Below are positions 17,815 to 26,849 of a stretch of 64,000 nucleotides of DNA, piece by piece. The first letter of the stretch is position 1; each line of letters opens with the position of its first letter. The stretch is from CAWAWP01 sp963841205 (GTDB taxonomy: Bacteria > Chloroflexota > Ktedonobacteria > Ktedonobacterales > JADMIN01). The notes under the pieces are model-generated. The model worked only from the letters and a program-made list of their open reading frames with translations, made no database searches and was not told where the DNA came from. Made by a program: the position numbers and the translations under genes. Location: positions 124,001 to 188,000 of the forward strand of contig CAWJCH010000003.1 of NCBI GenBank assembly GCA_963841205.1. The letters run 5' to 3'.

Positions 17815-18147
17815 GCTGCACCTCTCATACCAGGATGTCTACAGAGCCAAACCGTCTGTAGGCGGATTTTGTCACGCGCCACACGTTCGCCGTGCGCTTC
17901 TTGCACGTAGTGACAGATGCGCGAGAGGAGCGTAAGCATCCTCCATGTGCTCAGGCGCGGCGCGTAGGTGCGGGTCGAACCTGCTCATCGGACTGCTGGC
18001 ATACTCCTTGAAGCGGTGTAGTCCGTCATGGCGCGGGTACGGACCTTCGTGTCCGGTGCGCAGGGGAGAGTCCGAGGATCCGTAAGCGTGCCGTGTGCTG
18101 TGCGCGGGACAATACGACCCAGGAATGTCAGCAGGGAGATGACCCCC

Positions 18148-18459
18148 ATGTGGGACAGCGGCATTACCCTCGCGGATTATGAGCGGGCCGAGGCGCAATT
18201 GCGAGAGAAGGACGGGCGCACAAGTTTCTACATCCACGCAGTACTCTATGCGTTAGTGAACATCTTCCTGCTCGTGGTCAACCTCGTGGTGATGCCGGGA
18301 TTCCTGTGGTTCTTCTTTCCGCTCGTCGGGTGGGGCATCGGTCTAGCGCTGCAGTACCTCTTCGCGGTGCGTTTTCTGGGGCGGCAGACTGGACTGTGGC
18401 AGGCACGGGTCGAGCGACGGGCGCGGGGATTGCGCGCGCCCGTCGTCAGCGCGGACTGA
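18148..18459 (+). CDS. 2TM domain protein
   Basis: 103 aa. The pattern YERAEAQLREKDGRTSFYIH, a first helix LYALVNIFLLVVNLVVM, a short FLWFFFPLVGWGIGL second helix and a basic tail is the 2TM domain, often found alone or fused to histidine kinases; role unknown. The start at 18148 is chosen because AGGGAG ends about 10 bases upstream; the ATG at 18139 overlaps that site. Confidence 0.75.
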   Translation: MWDSGITLADYERAEAQLREKDGRTSFYIHAVLYALVNIFLLVVNLVVMPGFLWFFFPLVGWGIGLALQYLFAVRFLGRQTGLWQARVERRARGLRAPVVSAD

Positions 18460-18598
18460 CGCGCAAGGGCGATGGGCGGCACGGCAGCGAACAAGCCGAG
18501 TGGAGAGCGGGTGACGGCGGCGCCGTGGGCATCCGCGCCTGTCCACACGCCTATCGACACAAGTCCACCGCGATGTACTTGCAGGCGACATGAGGAAC

Positions 18599-18840
18599 TT
18601 GACCACTCCCCACGGCTGAAGCCGGGGGATTCTTGGGCTGACCACCGCTCACCTAGCGAGCTAGGAGCGTCGTACACGGTCCTGTCGTGGCCCGAAGCCA
18701 CCTCCACACGCGTACCTTCCCGCAGGCCCTGCGGTAGAGCGTACGTATCGCACACCTGGTCGTTTGGTGTCCGGTGGTCGGGAGCGCCTGACGGCACGCG
18801 GCGTTTCCTCCCCATGGCTCAAGCCAGGGGTCTTCACGCC
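18599..18840 (-). mobile_element. TnpB-less IS200/IS605-like element, copy B
   Basis: A 242-bp copy of the element at 12054-12296, differing at scattered positions (roughly one in ten by eye). Hairpins at 18810-18830 (5' end on the minus strand) and 18608-18628 (3' end); the 3' terminus reads GGGGAGTGGTCAA. The two copies agree from TTGAC to the GGCG(T/C)GAAGACC end and then diverge, which sets the approximate borders. No tnpA or tnpB nearby. It lies between the 2TM gene and the 106-aa gene, 10 bases beyond the latter's stop. Confidence 0.72.
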
Positions 18841-18850
18841 GCGCGAGCTG

Positions 18851-19171
18851 CTAGCCTTCGTGTAAGCTTGCGGCGTACTTCCGGGCTGAGGCAAGGCGTT
18901 GCTCGATGGCGTCGAACGCGGCCAATACCTGCCGCTTCTCGTCCGCTGTCGGGTGCGCGCCCTCCTGCGTCACGTCGCTGCGCATCACTTCCAGTTGCAG
19001 CAACGCAAAGGCGGCGTTGCTCGTGTAGCGTTCGACCCGCTCGGCGAACGTGCCGGGCGCTTCGGCGAAAGAGGCGAGGAGGGTGGCATCCACTTCTGCT
19101 TCATCCATCGGCATGCCATCCACTTCAGCCTCATCCATCGGCATGGTATCCATCTCGTAGCTCCTTCCCAC
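18851..19171 (-). CDS. Hypothetical protein with duplicated acidic N-terminal motif
   Basis: 106 aa, soluble, acidic at the N-terminus. The segment MPMDEAEVD occurs twice in tandem (residues 10-18 and 20-28), from a 30-bp direct duplication, so copy number may vary between strains. The rest is helical (ERVERYTSNAAFALLQLEVM, DEKRQVLAAFDAIEQRLASA). No family recognised. Confidence 0.55.
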   Translation of the reverse strand: MGRSYEMDTMPMDEAEVDGMPMDEAEVDATLLASFAEAPGTFAERVERYTSNAAFALLQLEVMRSDVTQEGAHPTADEKRQVLAAFDAIEQRLASARKYAASLHEG

Positions 19172-19463
19172 GCCCTCATTCTATCGCAGAACTCCGCCCG
19201 GTGCGGTCACAAGTCGCACACATGCACTTCTGCCGAATGCTTGATAGGGAGACGGACGTCCCATTTCCTCGGCTCCCCTGGGATTCGCGCCACGCTCGAT
19301 ACCCAGCCGCAGCAATCGCCGGGTTAGACAGTTGTGGGCGTCCGCGAGTACGCTCATCTCCAAACGCGTCCGCATGCTGCTGCCCGTCAGCGTGTTCTTG
19401 GTAACGAGTGCTGTTGCATTTGCTTCTTTCGTGGTGGGCAGCCATCACTTTGGAGGAGCGACG

Positions 19464-19655
19464 CTAGCAGACCAATGCTCCGGTTCGCAGTCGCCTTGCT
19501 AATCGGTCGATCTGCCGAGGCGTGACCGTCGAACGGCGGTCGACTTCAAACTCGACGGTGTCTATTCCATGCTCAGTGGTGAGCACCCCCTCAATGGGTA
19601 AACGATCATTTAGGCAACGACAGTAAGCAACGACCGCCGCAGTACCGAGACTCAC
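19464..19655 (-). CDS. Small ORF coupled to the PAS kinase
   Basis: 63 aa starting with a GTG that overlaps the TGA of the kinase gene upstream (GTGA), so translational coupling is possible. The sequence has a plausible mixed alpha/beta character (IEGVLTTEHGIDTVEFEVD, then an Arg-rich helix). No family recognised; support is mostly positional. Confidence 0.35.
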   Translation of the reverse strand: MSLGTAAVVAYCRCLNDRLPIEGVLTTEHGIDTVEFEVDRRSTVTPRQIDRLARRLRTGALVC

Positions 19656-21775
19656 GGTTGCCCTTCCGTGGCGAGGGGTAGGGTAAACCAGAAGGTGGAA
19701 CCCTTGCCGGGCGCGCTCTCTACGCCGATGGCGCCGCCTTGCCGTTCAATGAGCTCATGGCAGATGTAGAGCCCGAATCCCAGGCTGCCGCCCGTGCCGC
19801 TCCGGGCGTGATTCCCCACTACGCGGTGGAAGCGCTCCCAGAGGTGCGGCTGCTCCTGTGGCGGGATGCCGAGCCCTGCGTCTCGGATCAGCACCCGCGC
19901 CTGTTGAGTAACCATGCCATCCACCGCTCCTGGCATGGTAGTCCTCTGGGGAGACCCTTGGTGCATGTTCGCAGATCCCAGCGCCTCGACCTGGAGGGTG
20001 AGGGTGATGGGTCGCTCGAGCGGAGAGTACTTGTCGGCGTTGGAGAGCAGATTGGTCACCACCTGGCCGAGGCGATCCGGGTCGGCGGAGACCAGCACCG
20101 GGCCGGGGGGCAGTTCGACGCGTACCGCATGCCCCGTGGCGGCTTGCATCGCCCGCGCCTCTTGCCGACACAGCGCGGCGAGATCGCACGGGCGCAGCTC
20201 CAGCGAGAACTCCTGCGCCTCCAGCACAAACACCACGCGCATGTCATCCACCAGGCGCTGCATGCGCATCATTTCGCCCGCCATGGCCTCTAGCACCTCG
20301 AGTTCCTCGTCCGGCGGGCGTGGCGGCTGCCCGCGCTCGATGCTGAACCGCTTGCTCGCCAGGTACAGGCTCACGCCGGCGATCTGATTGGCCATGTCAT
20401 GCGCCACCGTCCGAAGGATGTCGGTCCGCTGCTGCTCCGCCAGGCGTTGCGCGGTCACGTCGCGGGCGGCGGTCACACCCCCGACGATCCGGCCCGTCGC
20501 ATCGCGCACCGGCGCCCCGCTCATGTTCACCAGGATCATTCGCCCATCCAGCGTCCGCAGCCGCATTTCCACCACGTGCTCGCCGGTCAGCGTTTCCCCG
20601 CGTAGCACTCGGTACATCGGCCAGGCCTCTTGTGGCAATGGATTTCCCTGCGCATCCGCGACGGGGAACCAGCTGGCTCGCTCCTCTGGCGAGAGGAAGT
20701 CGGTACGCCCCGTGGCCTCATAGCCGAGGAGGCGGCGCTGCGCCGCATTCATGCGCAGTGCCCGCCCCTCGGTGTCGAAGAGCATGATGGCGTCGGCGCT
20801 AGTCTCGAAGATGCTCTCGATCTCCTGCGCCCGCGCCGTGAGCTCCGATTCCAGGCGGCGCTGCTCGGTGACCTCGCGACTCACCACCACCGCGCCTATG
20901 ATCGCGCCGTCCGCATCGCGCAGCGGCGCCCCCGTCACGCTGATCACCTGCTCGCGACCCGTGGGCGAGGTGGTCAGCAACTCAGCCGGGGACGCGGCGG
21001 GGAGGGTCTCCCCCCGCAGCACGCGCGACACCGGCCACGCCTCGGGGGGAAGCGAATTCCCCTGCGCGTCGCGCGGCTGGAAGGCCGCCAGCCGCTCTTC
21101 GGGTGGACGAGCCGCGAGCTGGGGTCGCGTGTCATACCCGCCGAACGCTCGGGCCGCTGGGTTCATCCGGAGCATTTGTCCTGAGCGATCGTAGACGTAC
21201 ACCGCCTCGGTCTTGGCGTCGAAGGTGCGGGTGAGGAGCTCGCTCTGCTCGCGCAGTTGCTGCTCCTGCTGCAGGCGGGCGGTGGCGTCGCGGTAGGTAG
21301 CCATAAACCGGGTGACGCCCGCGACCGCGACCGGCGCGAGGGCGACGTCGACGGGAAACTCGCTGCCATCCGCACGCCGACCGAACAGCTGGCGATCCTT
21401 GCCCATCGGACGCACGCGGGTGGCGGCCATGAATGCCGCGCGCTTGGCACGGTGAGCATGGCGGAAGCCTGCCGGCACCAGGGTCTCGATGGGTTGCCCG
21501 AGCAGCGTATCGCGCGCGTACCCGAAGAGCGCCTCGATCTGCTGGTTCGCGAAGGTGATCCGACCTCGCGCGTCCGTGATGACGATCCCGTCAGGGGCCA
21601 GTTCAAGCGCCGCGCGGAACCAGACCTCCTCCGCCGCGCCAGTCCGCGGCATTGGACGGAGGGGGAACTTGCCGTGCCCATCGCATTGCGGGTTACCTCC
21701 ACGCGCTGCAATATACTGGCGCTCGAAGGCGTCAACGGCATTGCACGCGTCGAGGGAGTCGTGTGCGGTCGACAT
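19652..21775 (-). CDS. Soluble sensor histidine kinase with three PAS domains
   Basis: 707 aa, no membrane helix. PAS 1 (about residues 50-165, LAPDGIVITDARGRITFAN), PAS 2 (about 175-300) and PAS 3 (about 310-440, TSADAIMLFDTEGRALRMN) precede a HisKA-like helix with the phospho-acceptor in TVAHDMANQIAG, then HATPase with N box LLSNADKYSP, G1 box DAGLGIPP and GFGLYICHELI. PAS 2 and 3 share the unusual DAQGN(S/P)LPPEAWP insert, suggesting duplication. No response regulator is adjacent. AAGGAG precedes the ATG. The signal is unknown. Confidence 0.87.
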   Translation of the reverse strand: MSTAHDSLDACNAVDAFERQYIAARGGNPQCDGHGKFPLRPMPRTGAAEEVWFRAALELAPDGIVITDARGRITFANQQIEALFGYARDTLLGQPIETLVPAGFRHAHRAKRAAFMAATRVRPMGKDRQLFGRRADGSEFPVDVALAPVAVAGVTRFMATYRDATARLQQEQQLREQSELLTRTFDAKTEAVYVYDRSGQMLRMNPAARAFGGYDTRPQLAARPPEERLAAFQPRDAQGNSLPPEAWPVSRVLRGETLPAASPAELLTTSPTGREQVISVTGAPLRDADGAIIGAVVVSREVTEQRRLESELTARAQEIESIFETSADAIMLFDTEGRALRMNAAQRRLLGYEATGRTDFLSPEERASWFPVADAQGNPLPQEAWPMYRVLRGETLTGEHVVEMRLRTLDGRMILVNMSGAPVRDATGRIVGGVTAARDVTAQRLAEQQRTDILRTVAHDMANQIAGVSLYLASKRFSIERGQPPRPPDEELEVLEAMAGEMMRMQRLVDDMRVVFVLEAQEFSLELRPCDLAALCRQEARAMQAATGHAVRVELPPGPVLVSADPDRLGQVVTNLLSNADKYSPLERPITLTLQVEALGSANMHQGSPQRTTMPGAVDGMVTQQARVLIRDAGLGIPPQEQPHLWERFHRVVGNHARSGTGGSLGFGLYICHELIERQGGAIGVESAPGKGSTFWFTLPLATEGQP

Positions 21776-22148
21776 AGGTGCTCCTTGTGCTGCGCGAGCT
21801 CCGTGGGTGTCTGCTGGCCGGCAGATCCTCGTACGGGTGAGGAACCCTCGCTACCTGGGAGTACGCACAGCGAACGGGACGGTGAGCGAGTGGCTCTGAG
21901 CCATCTACACCCTTGATGTTCACGATCCGGCACAACATATGACGCGCCAGGGCAGGAAAACGAGCGGGAGGTCGTCGTCGCGTGCGGCGGTTTGGGCCGG
22001 CGGTGCCCCCACGCATGCCCGCTGACAATCATCCGCTTGCCGCGATCATCTGGCGATCATCGAGGGAAGGAGTGCAGCTTCGCTATACGCCGACGCTTTT
22101 CCTGCTCCCCGCAAGAGATTCGCCTGCGCGACGTGGCGCGTTCAACCA
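21776..22148. other. Gap, no gene supported
   Basis: About 370 bases between the PAS kinase and the decayed helix-turn-helix gene. Short open frames here have no family resemblance or ribosome site. It is the outer border of the mobile island; I saw no tRNA or clear attachment repeat. Confidence 0.5.
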
Positions 22149-22544
22149 CTAGGCCGCCTGGGGCATCTCCGCGGGCGCGAAGAGGCCACGCGGGCTGCTG
22201 GCCTTGTAGACCTTGGCCCACTTCTCTTCTAACAATAGGCGGATGCGAAGGGAGGCATCCGCAACGGACTCCAATTCCTCCAAGGTGTAGACTAATAGGT
22301 CGCCGACGTGCGATACGTCCGCCTCGCGCTGTAATTGCAGCCGCACGACCCCCGCCGCGTCGAAGACGCCCAGCGCCATCTCCAGCAGTAGTGCCCGCTT
22401 CCTGACGCACACTGTGTAGGGCGATGCCCGCGCGGGCAGACGCCACCTTCAAGTAGCATCCCTTGCGCACAGCGCCGACAATGAGGTCGAGCACGGGACC
22501 CGTGAGCTTTACCGGCCTTGCCGTCGGCTGGACCCCCTCGCATG
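22149..22544 (-). pseudogene. Phage-type small helix-turn-helix protein, frameshifted
   Basis: One frame gives VKLTGPVLDLIVGAVRKGCY then LKVASARAGI, which resembles the N-terminal helix-turn-helix of phage small-terminase-like proteins (KLT..V...I..AI..GNYLEVAA.YAGI). The continuation, RALLLEMALGVFDAAGVVRL, LQREADVSHVGDLLVY and so on to the stop at 22149, lies in a different frame. A single-base indel near 22415 would join them. It is on the same strand as the primase 230 bases upstream. The assignment is by eye and tentative. Confidence 0.5.
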
Positions 22545-22697
22545 AACTGGCGCGGGTGCGCTGTAAACCCGCTCGCGTGACCGGGCCATAGCTGCGACTC
22601 CTCGCTTACATACTTCACATAACTCATGTCAGGTCGAACTCGGTGATTTTCGAATTTTTCGGGGGGTTCCACAACAACCAAGCGCCGCACACCCCCA

Positions 22698-22717
22698 GGC
22701 TAACCGTTTGGTTAGCC
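22698..22717. repeat. Palindrome GGCTAACC-gttt-GGTTAGCC
   Basis: Perfect 8-bp arms around a 4-bp centre. A second copy with the same arms lies 66 bp away at 22764-22783. No T-run follows, so not a standard terminator. Confidence 0.85.
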
Positions 22718-22763
22718 CTACACCAAAACCCCCTAGAGTACACGCTCATAGGAGTTGGTGGTA

Positions 22764-22783
22764 GGCTAACCATTTGGTTAGCC
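22764..22783. repeat. Palindrome GGCTAACC-attt-GGTTAGCC
   Basis: Second copy of the 20-bp palindrome, overlapping the stop codon of the primase-helicase gene. Twin identical palindromes next to a replication gene could be operator or origin sites. Confidence 0.85.
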
Positions 22784-25161
22784 CGGCATATCGTCGGTTG
22801 CTCCCTTCGTGGCGTCCCAGTTAGGCTGCGTGACGCGGTAGCCCTGCTCGACGTACTGGTCGGCCCAGCGCACCCCGCGCCAATACTCGCGATTGTTGAA
22901 GCGGGTGCGCGCCTGCGCACGTTGCGCGCCGCGTTGCGTCATTGCCGCCTCGAACAGCCCCTTTTCGCGGTTCACGGCGGGGAGCGCCCTGCCAAGCGCA
23001 GCCGCGCGATGCCCGCGAGCCTGCTCCCACGCCTCGGAGCACAGCACGCCGTCGCCGTGGTTACCGGTGAACTCCCAGATGGTCTCGTCCGGGTCGTCCG
23101 GCTCCACGATGGGCGTGTAGGCGTTGAGTTGGTCGCGCACCTTGGCGGTTTCGCGCCGTATCTCGTCGGGCGGCACGAGCTCGCCGTGCTTCTCGCGGTA
23201 GAGCCGGGTGAAGCCCGCCACCATCGCCGCCAGGAGTGCCGCGCGTGTCTCGACGGAGTTGACGGCGGCGTCTTCCTCGCGGTCGTCGCGCTGGCCCGGT
23301 GGCAACGGGTGCGCGAATCGCACAAAGCAGGTGCGCTCGTACGCGGCATCGTCCTCGGCGCTGACGCCATAGGGCTTGTTCCCGCACGACCACAGCATGT
23401 GGGTAAATTGCAGTTCACGACCGTGCTTCTGGTACAGCCCGCGAAATATCTTCGTGTCGCCGCCGCTAAACATGGACTTGAACAGCGCCCCGTCGAACAC
23501 CGCGCCGTCGCCCACCTCCGGCATGACGACGATGCGCTTGCCCACGAGGTCCAGCAGGTCGCCGCGCGCCCTGTCCCCGCCGTGCGGGTCCGACTTGAGG
23601 CTCTGCGGGTCCAGCCCGCCCGCGTAGCTGCCGCCCGTCGCGCGCAGCAACCGCAGGAACATGCTCTTGCCGGAGTGCGACTCGCCGATCAAGCCCGGCG
23701 CATTGCGCTTTGCCCCGCCCAGCAGCGACGCGCCCCCGGCTTCCTCCAGGAATGCCCACGCTCCGGCTCCGGGATGAACCGCGCCTTGTACTCGTCCAGC
23801 CGCCAATCCGTCGCGCCCGCCACGTACGGCGCACCCGTCAGCATCGTGAGCAAGTCGGCTGCCCGGTGCTCCCGCAGGTAGACTTCGCCGTCCTCCCGAC
23901 GCAGTTCCAGCGTGCCGTTTGTGCAGTTGAGCAGCGTTTGGTCGGCGTCGAAATCCGCGGGGTCCACCGCCAGCAGCGCCTTTGCCAAGTCGAGCATCGC
24001 GCGGATGTGCTTGTGCTCCTGCATGCGTGCGGCGTGCCTGTCGCACACGTCGCGCGGCGCGTTGCCCATGCCGCGCTTCCAGGTGCCGCTATCCATCACG
24101 GTCGCCGTAAATGCCCGCGACGTGTCCATTGCCCAGCGCCACACGATGCGGTCGCTGTCGATGCGCCAGTGCGTGCCGAGGTCGTAGACCCACCAGTCGC
24201 CGGTCGATTCGCACCAGAGCGCCTTGCCCTTTACCCGCTCGGCGAAGCGTTCCGCGTTGCCGATGTCCGACAATGGCCAGCCGTCCGGCCCAGTCTGCCC
24301 GCTGTACCTCCCCCGCGCCAGTTGCAGCCATTCGCGCAGCTTGGCGACCGCCTCGTGCGGCATATGCTCTTCGAGTGTTGGCCCGCCGCTGTAGGGTTGG
24401 TTCGCGTTGGCCTTGCTGTACGTGTCGCGCAGGCAGGCGACCCGGTTTTCTACCTCGTCATCGCCCGCCACCGCGCACAGCGCCCGCAGGAATGACTCGG
24501 CCTCGTCCTGGGCCATGCCGCCCCGGCAGAGCAACCCCGCCAGCGGCAACGCCATCGCATGCCGCCCGACTACCCACCACTTCTCTAGCAACGCCACGGC
24601 GGCGATTTTGCTCATGCCGCGCCGCATGGTGTCGTACTCGATGGTGAGCGGCTCGCCCTGCCCGTTCGGCTCAAACCGGATGAACTCGCCATTGGGGTGG
24701 ACGCTGCCCGGTGCGAGCGCGTGCTTGTTCAGGCCCAACTCGCAGAGCATGCCCCTGTGGCCCTCGCTCATGTCGCCCTTTTTGACCGTGGGGTCTTTGA
24801 ACGACAACGTTTTGGCGCCGTCGGGGATGCCCGTCAGCCGATACTGGTGGTGCGAGTTGGGCGCGCCGTCCCTGCCCCAGCGCAGCCCGGTTTCGGGGAG
24901 GAAGAATCCGGCAGCCGCACGGGCAACTGAGACGTCAAAGTCGCCATCGCCTATCGCGCCCACGTCCGTCCCATTCAGCAGGCCGATATTACGCTGCGCC
25001 CCGTTGCCCCATGCGCGCTGGATGGCCAAGTCGTCCATGCGGATATCGTGCCAGCCGGTGATGTTTGGCTCCTTCGCCTTGTACGGCACTTCCACGGGCC
25101 ATGCGCCAACGCTGCGGAAGAACCGCGCTACGTCCAGGGGCTTATGCGACGGCGTCTCAAT
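22778..25161 (-). pseudogene. Phage/plasmid primase-helicase (P4 type), frameshifted
   Basis: About 790 codons in two frames. The N-terminal frame starts around DVARFFRSVGAWPVEVPYKA, typical of the Prim-Pol bifunctional primase/polymerase domain; it is open back to 25161 but has no ATG before the GTG at 25095. The C-terminal frame carries the D5/P4-type helicase: Walker A GESHSGKS, Walker B KRIVVMPEVGDG and the sensor region LWSCGNKPYG. The frames join near 23765 (ARFIPEPE to AWAFLEEAGG) with a one-base shift. This replication protein marks an integrated element. Its stop lies in the palindrome at 22764-22783. Confidence 0.8.
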
Positions 25162-25223
25162 TTGTCACGTGCCGCTTGGTATGGTATACTTGGTATCGAA
25201 GGTTGCCGTGCTAGATACTCCCT

Positions 25224-25331
25224 AGTGCGTCGTTCCTCTATCACGCTTGCTGTCGCAAAGACGTGACGCATTCTCTGTCAGCGCCGGGACCTTCTGGGGA
25301 GAAGACGTCCATCGTTGAGGAACGACGCACT
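25224..25331. mobile_element. MITE with IS630-type ends
   Basis: 108 bp bounded by perfect 15-bp inverted repeats AGTGCGTCGTTCCTC (25224-25238) and its complement (25317-25331), with TA at both outer edges. It is too short to code. The outer 13 bases match the right terminal repeat of the IS630 element at 43254-44426 exactly, so that element is the likely source of transposase. It lies between the primase and the XRE gene. Confidence 0.85.
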
Positions 25332-25382
25332 AGTGTGGTGACCTGAGCGGCACGGGGTCCAGCCCGTGCCGCTCTCTTTTGC

Positions 25383-25643
25383 CTACAAAACCGAAATACG
25401 AAACTTCAGCCCCGCCAGCCCGCGAACGCGTAGTGGCGGGGCGTCTTCGCGGTCTAGCCCGAGCGCGGCAATGGCGCACTCGATGCGCTCGCGCCGGTCA
25501 TCCCCAAGCCCCTGCCGCCCGTGCAGGATTGCGCTGAAATTCTGTGGCGCGATGCCCGCCTCGCACGACAGCTTGCGCGCCGTGATGCCACGGACCCGCA
25601 TACGGGTCAGTAGCTGCCCCATGCTCAATTCAGTGCTTTCCAT
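25383..25643 (-). CDS. XRE-like helix-turn-helix regulator
   Basis: 86 aa from the ATG at 25643 (an alternative ATG at 25622 is possible). The core LLTRMRVRGITARKLSCEAG followed by IAPQNFSAILHGRQGLGDDR is a Cro/cI-type helix-turn-helix, with a short C-terminal tail. It is probably the repressor of the integrated element. The inverted repeat at 25757-25802, upstream of the gene, is the natural candidate operator. Confidence 0.65.
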   Translation of the reverse strand: MESTELSMGQLLTRMRVRGITARKLSCEAGIAPQNFSAILHGRQGLGDDRRERIECAIAALGLDREDAPPLRVRGLAGLKFRISVL

Positions 25644-25756
25644 TTTGGATCGATTCCTAGTTTGCTCATAGTTGCTGGGTTTGCCGTTACCAAGCACGTA
25701 GTAATACTATAACCTGCAAATACGCCGTTAGCAAGGCTGAAACCCGGAAATACTCG

Positions 25757-25802
25757 GCAAAATGTACTACTAGCACGCACATTGGTTAGTAGTACGTTTT
25801 GC
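25757..25802. promoter_or_regulatory. Large inverted repeat, candidate operator of the island repressor
   Basis: GCAAAATGTACTACTA (25757-25772) and TAGTAGTACGTTTTGC (25787-25802) are complementary at 15 of 16 positions around a 14-base centre. The half-site AGTAGTAC recurs at 26645-26652, upstream of the small-ORF operon of the island. This fits a repressor acting at two promoters. Confidence 0.55.
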
Positions 25803-25883
25803 ACTTCACCTCCTACCCACTCGCAGAAGCCTTTGGGCGCATCCTTGCGCCCGTGTGCCCGTGTGCCCGTGTGCAGCCCCGCG

Positions 25884-26317
25884 CTAGGCGTCGGCGGCTT
25901 GGGACTGTGCTTTCCGCCGCTTGGGTTTGCCCCCGGCACCCGACGTAGTTATCGGGTCCGCAATTTGGGGATCCGCCACGTCCGGTACAGCGTCGGGGAT
26001 TTGGCTCACCAATAGGTATGGATAGTCAGCCGCCCCTTTCAGCATCTCGCACTCCATCCCCAACGCCGTTAGCAGGTTCGCGGCTATGCGCAGCCGGTCC
26101 TTGACTATGCCGGGGTGTCCCCGCCGTAGTAGCGCAGTTGGGCACTCGCACCGAGCAAGTAGTATAAGCCTCTGCTTGTGTAGTAGCCGTCTCTGCTGCG
26201 GTCACGCCGCACCCTGCCAAGGTGCGACTCGTTGCGCTCCAGCCACGCTTGGAGTCGCTCGTTTGCCAGCATGCCGTTGGGGTTGCTGGGGATGGTGTCA
26301 GCCGTTGCCGTTGTCAT
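25884..26317 (-). pseudogene. Small island protein, frameshifted
   Basis: The first 70 codons from the ATG at 26317 (TIPSNPNGMLANERLQAWLE, ending QLRYYGGDTPA and a stop) are followed in another frame by IVKDRLRIAANLLTALGMEC, then LKGAADYPYLLVSQIPDAVP and a Lys/Arg-rich end at 25884. A one-base indel near 26117 would restore a protein of about 140 aa. The ATG overlaps the stop of the 63-aa ORF upstream. No family recognised. Confidence 0.55.
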
Positions 26318-26505
26318 ACAGTCTCCTCCCCCTCATCCCCCCGCACGAGCACGTCAATGGCGATGACTATGCCGTCGGGGCCAGCCCACACGCTGCGCCC
26401 GTCGACCATCACCGGGAGCACCAGCCGCCACCCCCGCGCCACTAGCAAACGCTCCAACTTGCCGGGGAGCCGTGTCTGTCGCTTCGCCTTAGTTGCCGTT
26501 GCCAT
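26314..26505 (-). CDS. Small hypothetical protein of the island
   Basis: 63 aa: a basic N-terminus (ATKAKRQTRLPGKLERLLVA) and a beta-like C-terminal half (WRLVLPVMVDGRSVWAGPDG). AGGAG lies close upstream. The stop overlaps the next gene by four bases (ATGA), forming a two-gene unit in the island. Function unknown. Confidence 0.5.
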   Translation of the reverse strand: MATATKAKRQTRLPGKLERLLVARGWRLVLPVMVDGRSVWAGPDGIVIAIDVLVRGDEGEETV

Positions 26506-26849
26506 GGGTTGTTCTCCTAAATAGGCAATCGAAAGACCCCCTGCCAGGGCGGCAAGGGGCCACTAACGCTGACGCTATACGGGTTACGCGCTACGCATGG
26601 ACGTACACGCGCACCCCTCCGGCGGGTTGGAGCCACTTCCGTACAGTAGTACACATGATCCTTACATATCACGAAGATATCAACTTTCGATAAATGACCA
26701 TGTATGCGACATAACACAATTCGCCTCCCCGTCGAGGTAGGTTGGCGTAGAAAGTGCTTTATGTTCGGGGGCGGGTCGAGATCGCGGCTGCCATGCCGCG
26801 GAGGCCGCTTATAGTCTTGGGTTCCCGGTTCCTGAGAGGGCGATTGGAC
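26506..26849. other. Intergenic region, divergent promoters
   Basis: About 340 bases between the leftward island ORFs and the rightward ParA-like gene, less GC-rich in the middle (26640-26720) than its surroundings. It contains the repressor-like half-site GTACAGTAGTAC at 26641-26652. I see no gene in it. Confidence 0.45.

Noticed and set aside
25625..25939. 104-codon minus-strand frame over the operator region
   Set aside because: It crosses the large inverted repeat, has no ribosome site or family resemblance, and overlaps the start of the XRE gene in another frame.
26026..26220. 64-codon minus-strand frame in the island
   Set aside because: It is the third frame at the frameshifted small gene; the other two frames together give the gene-like protein.
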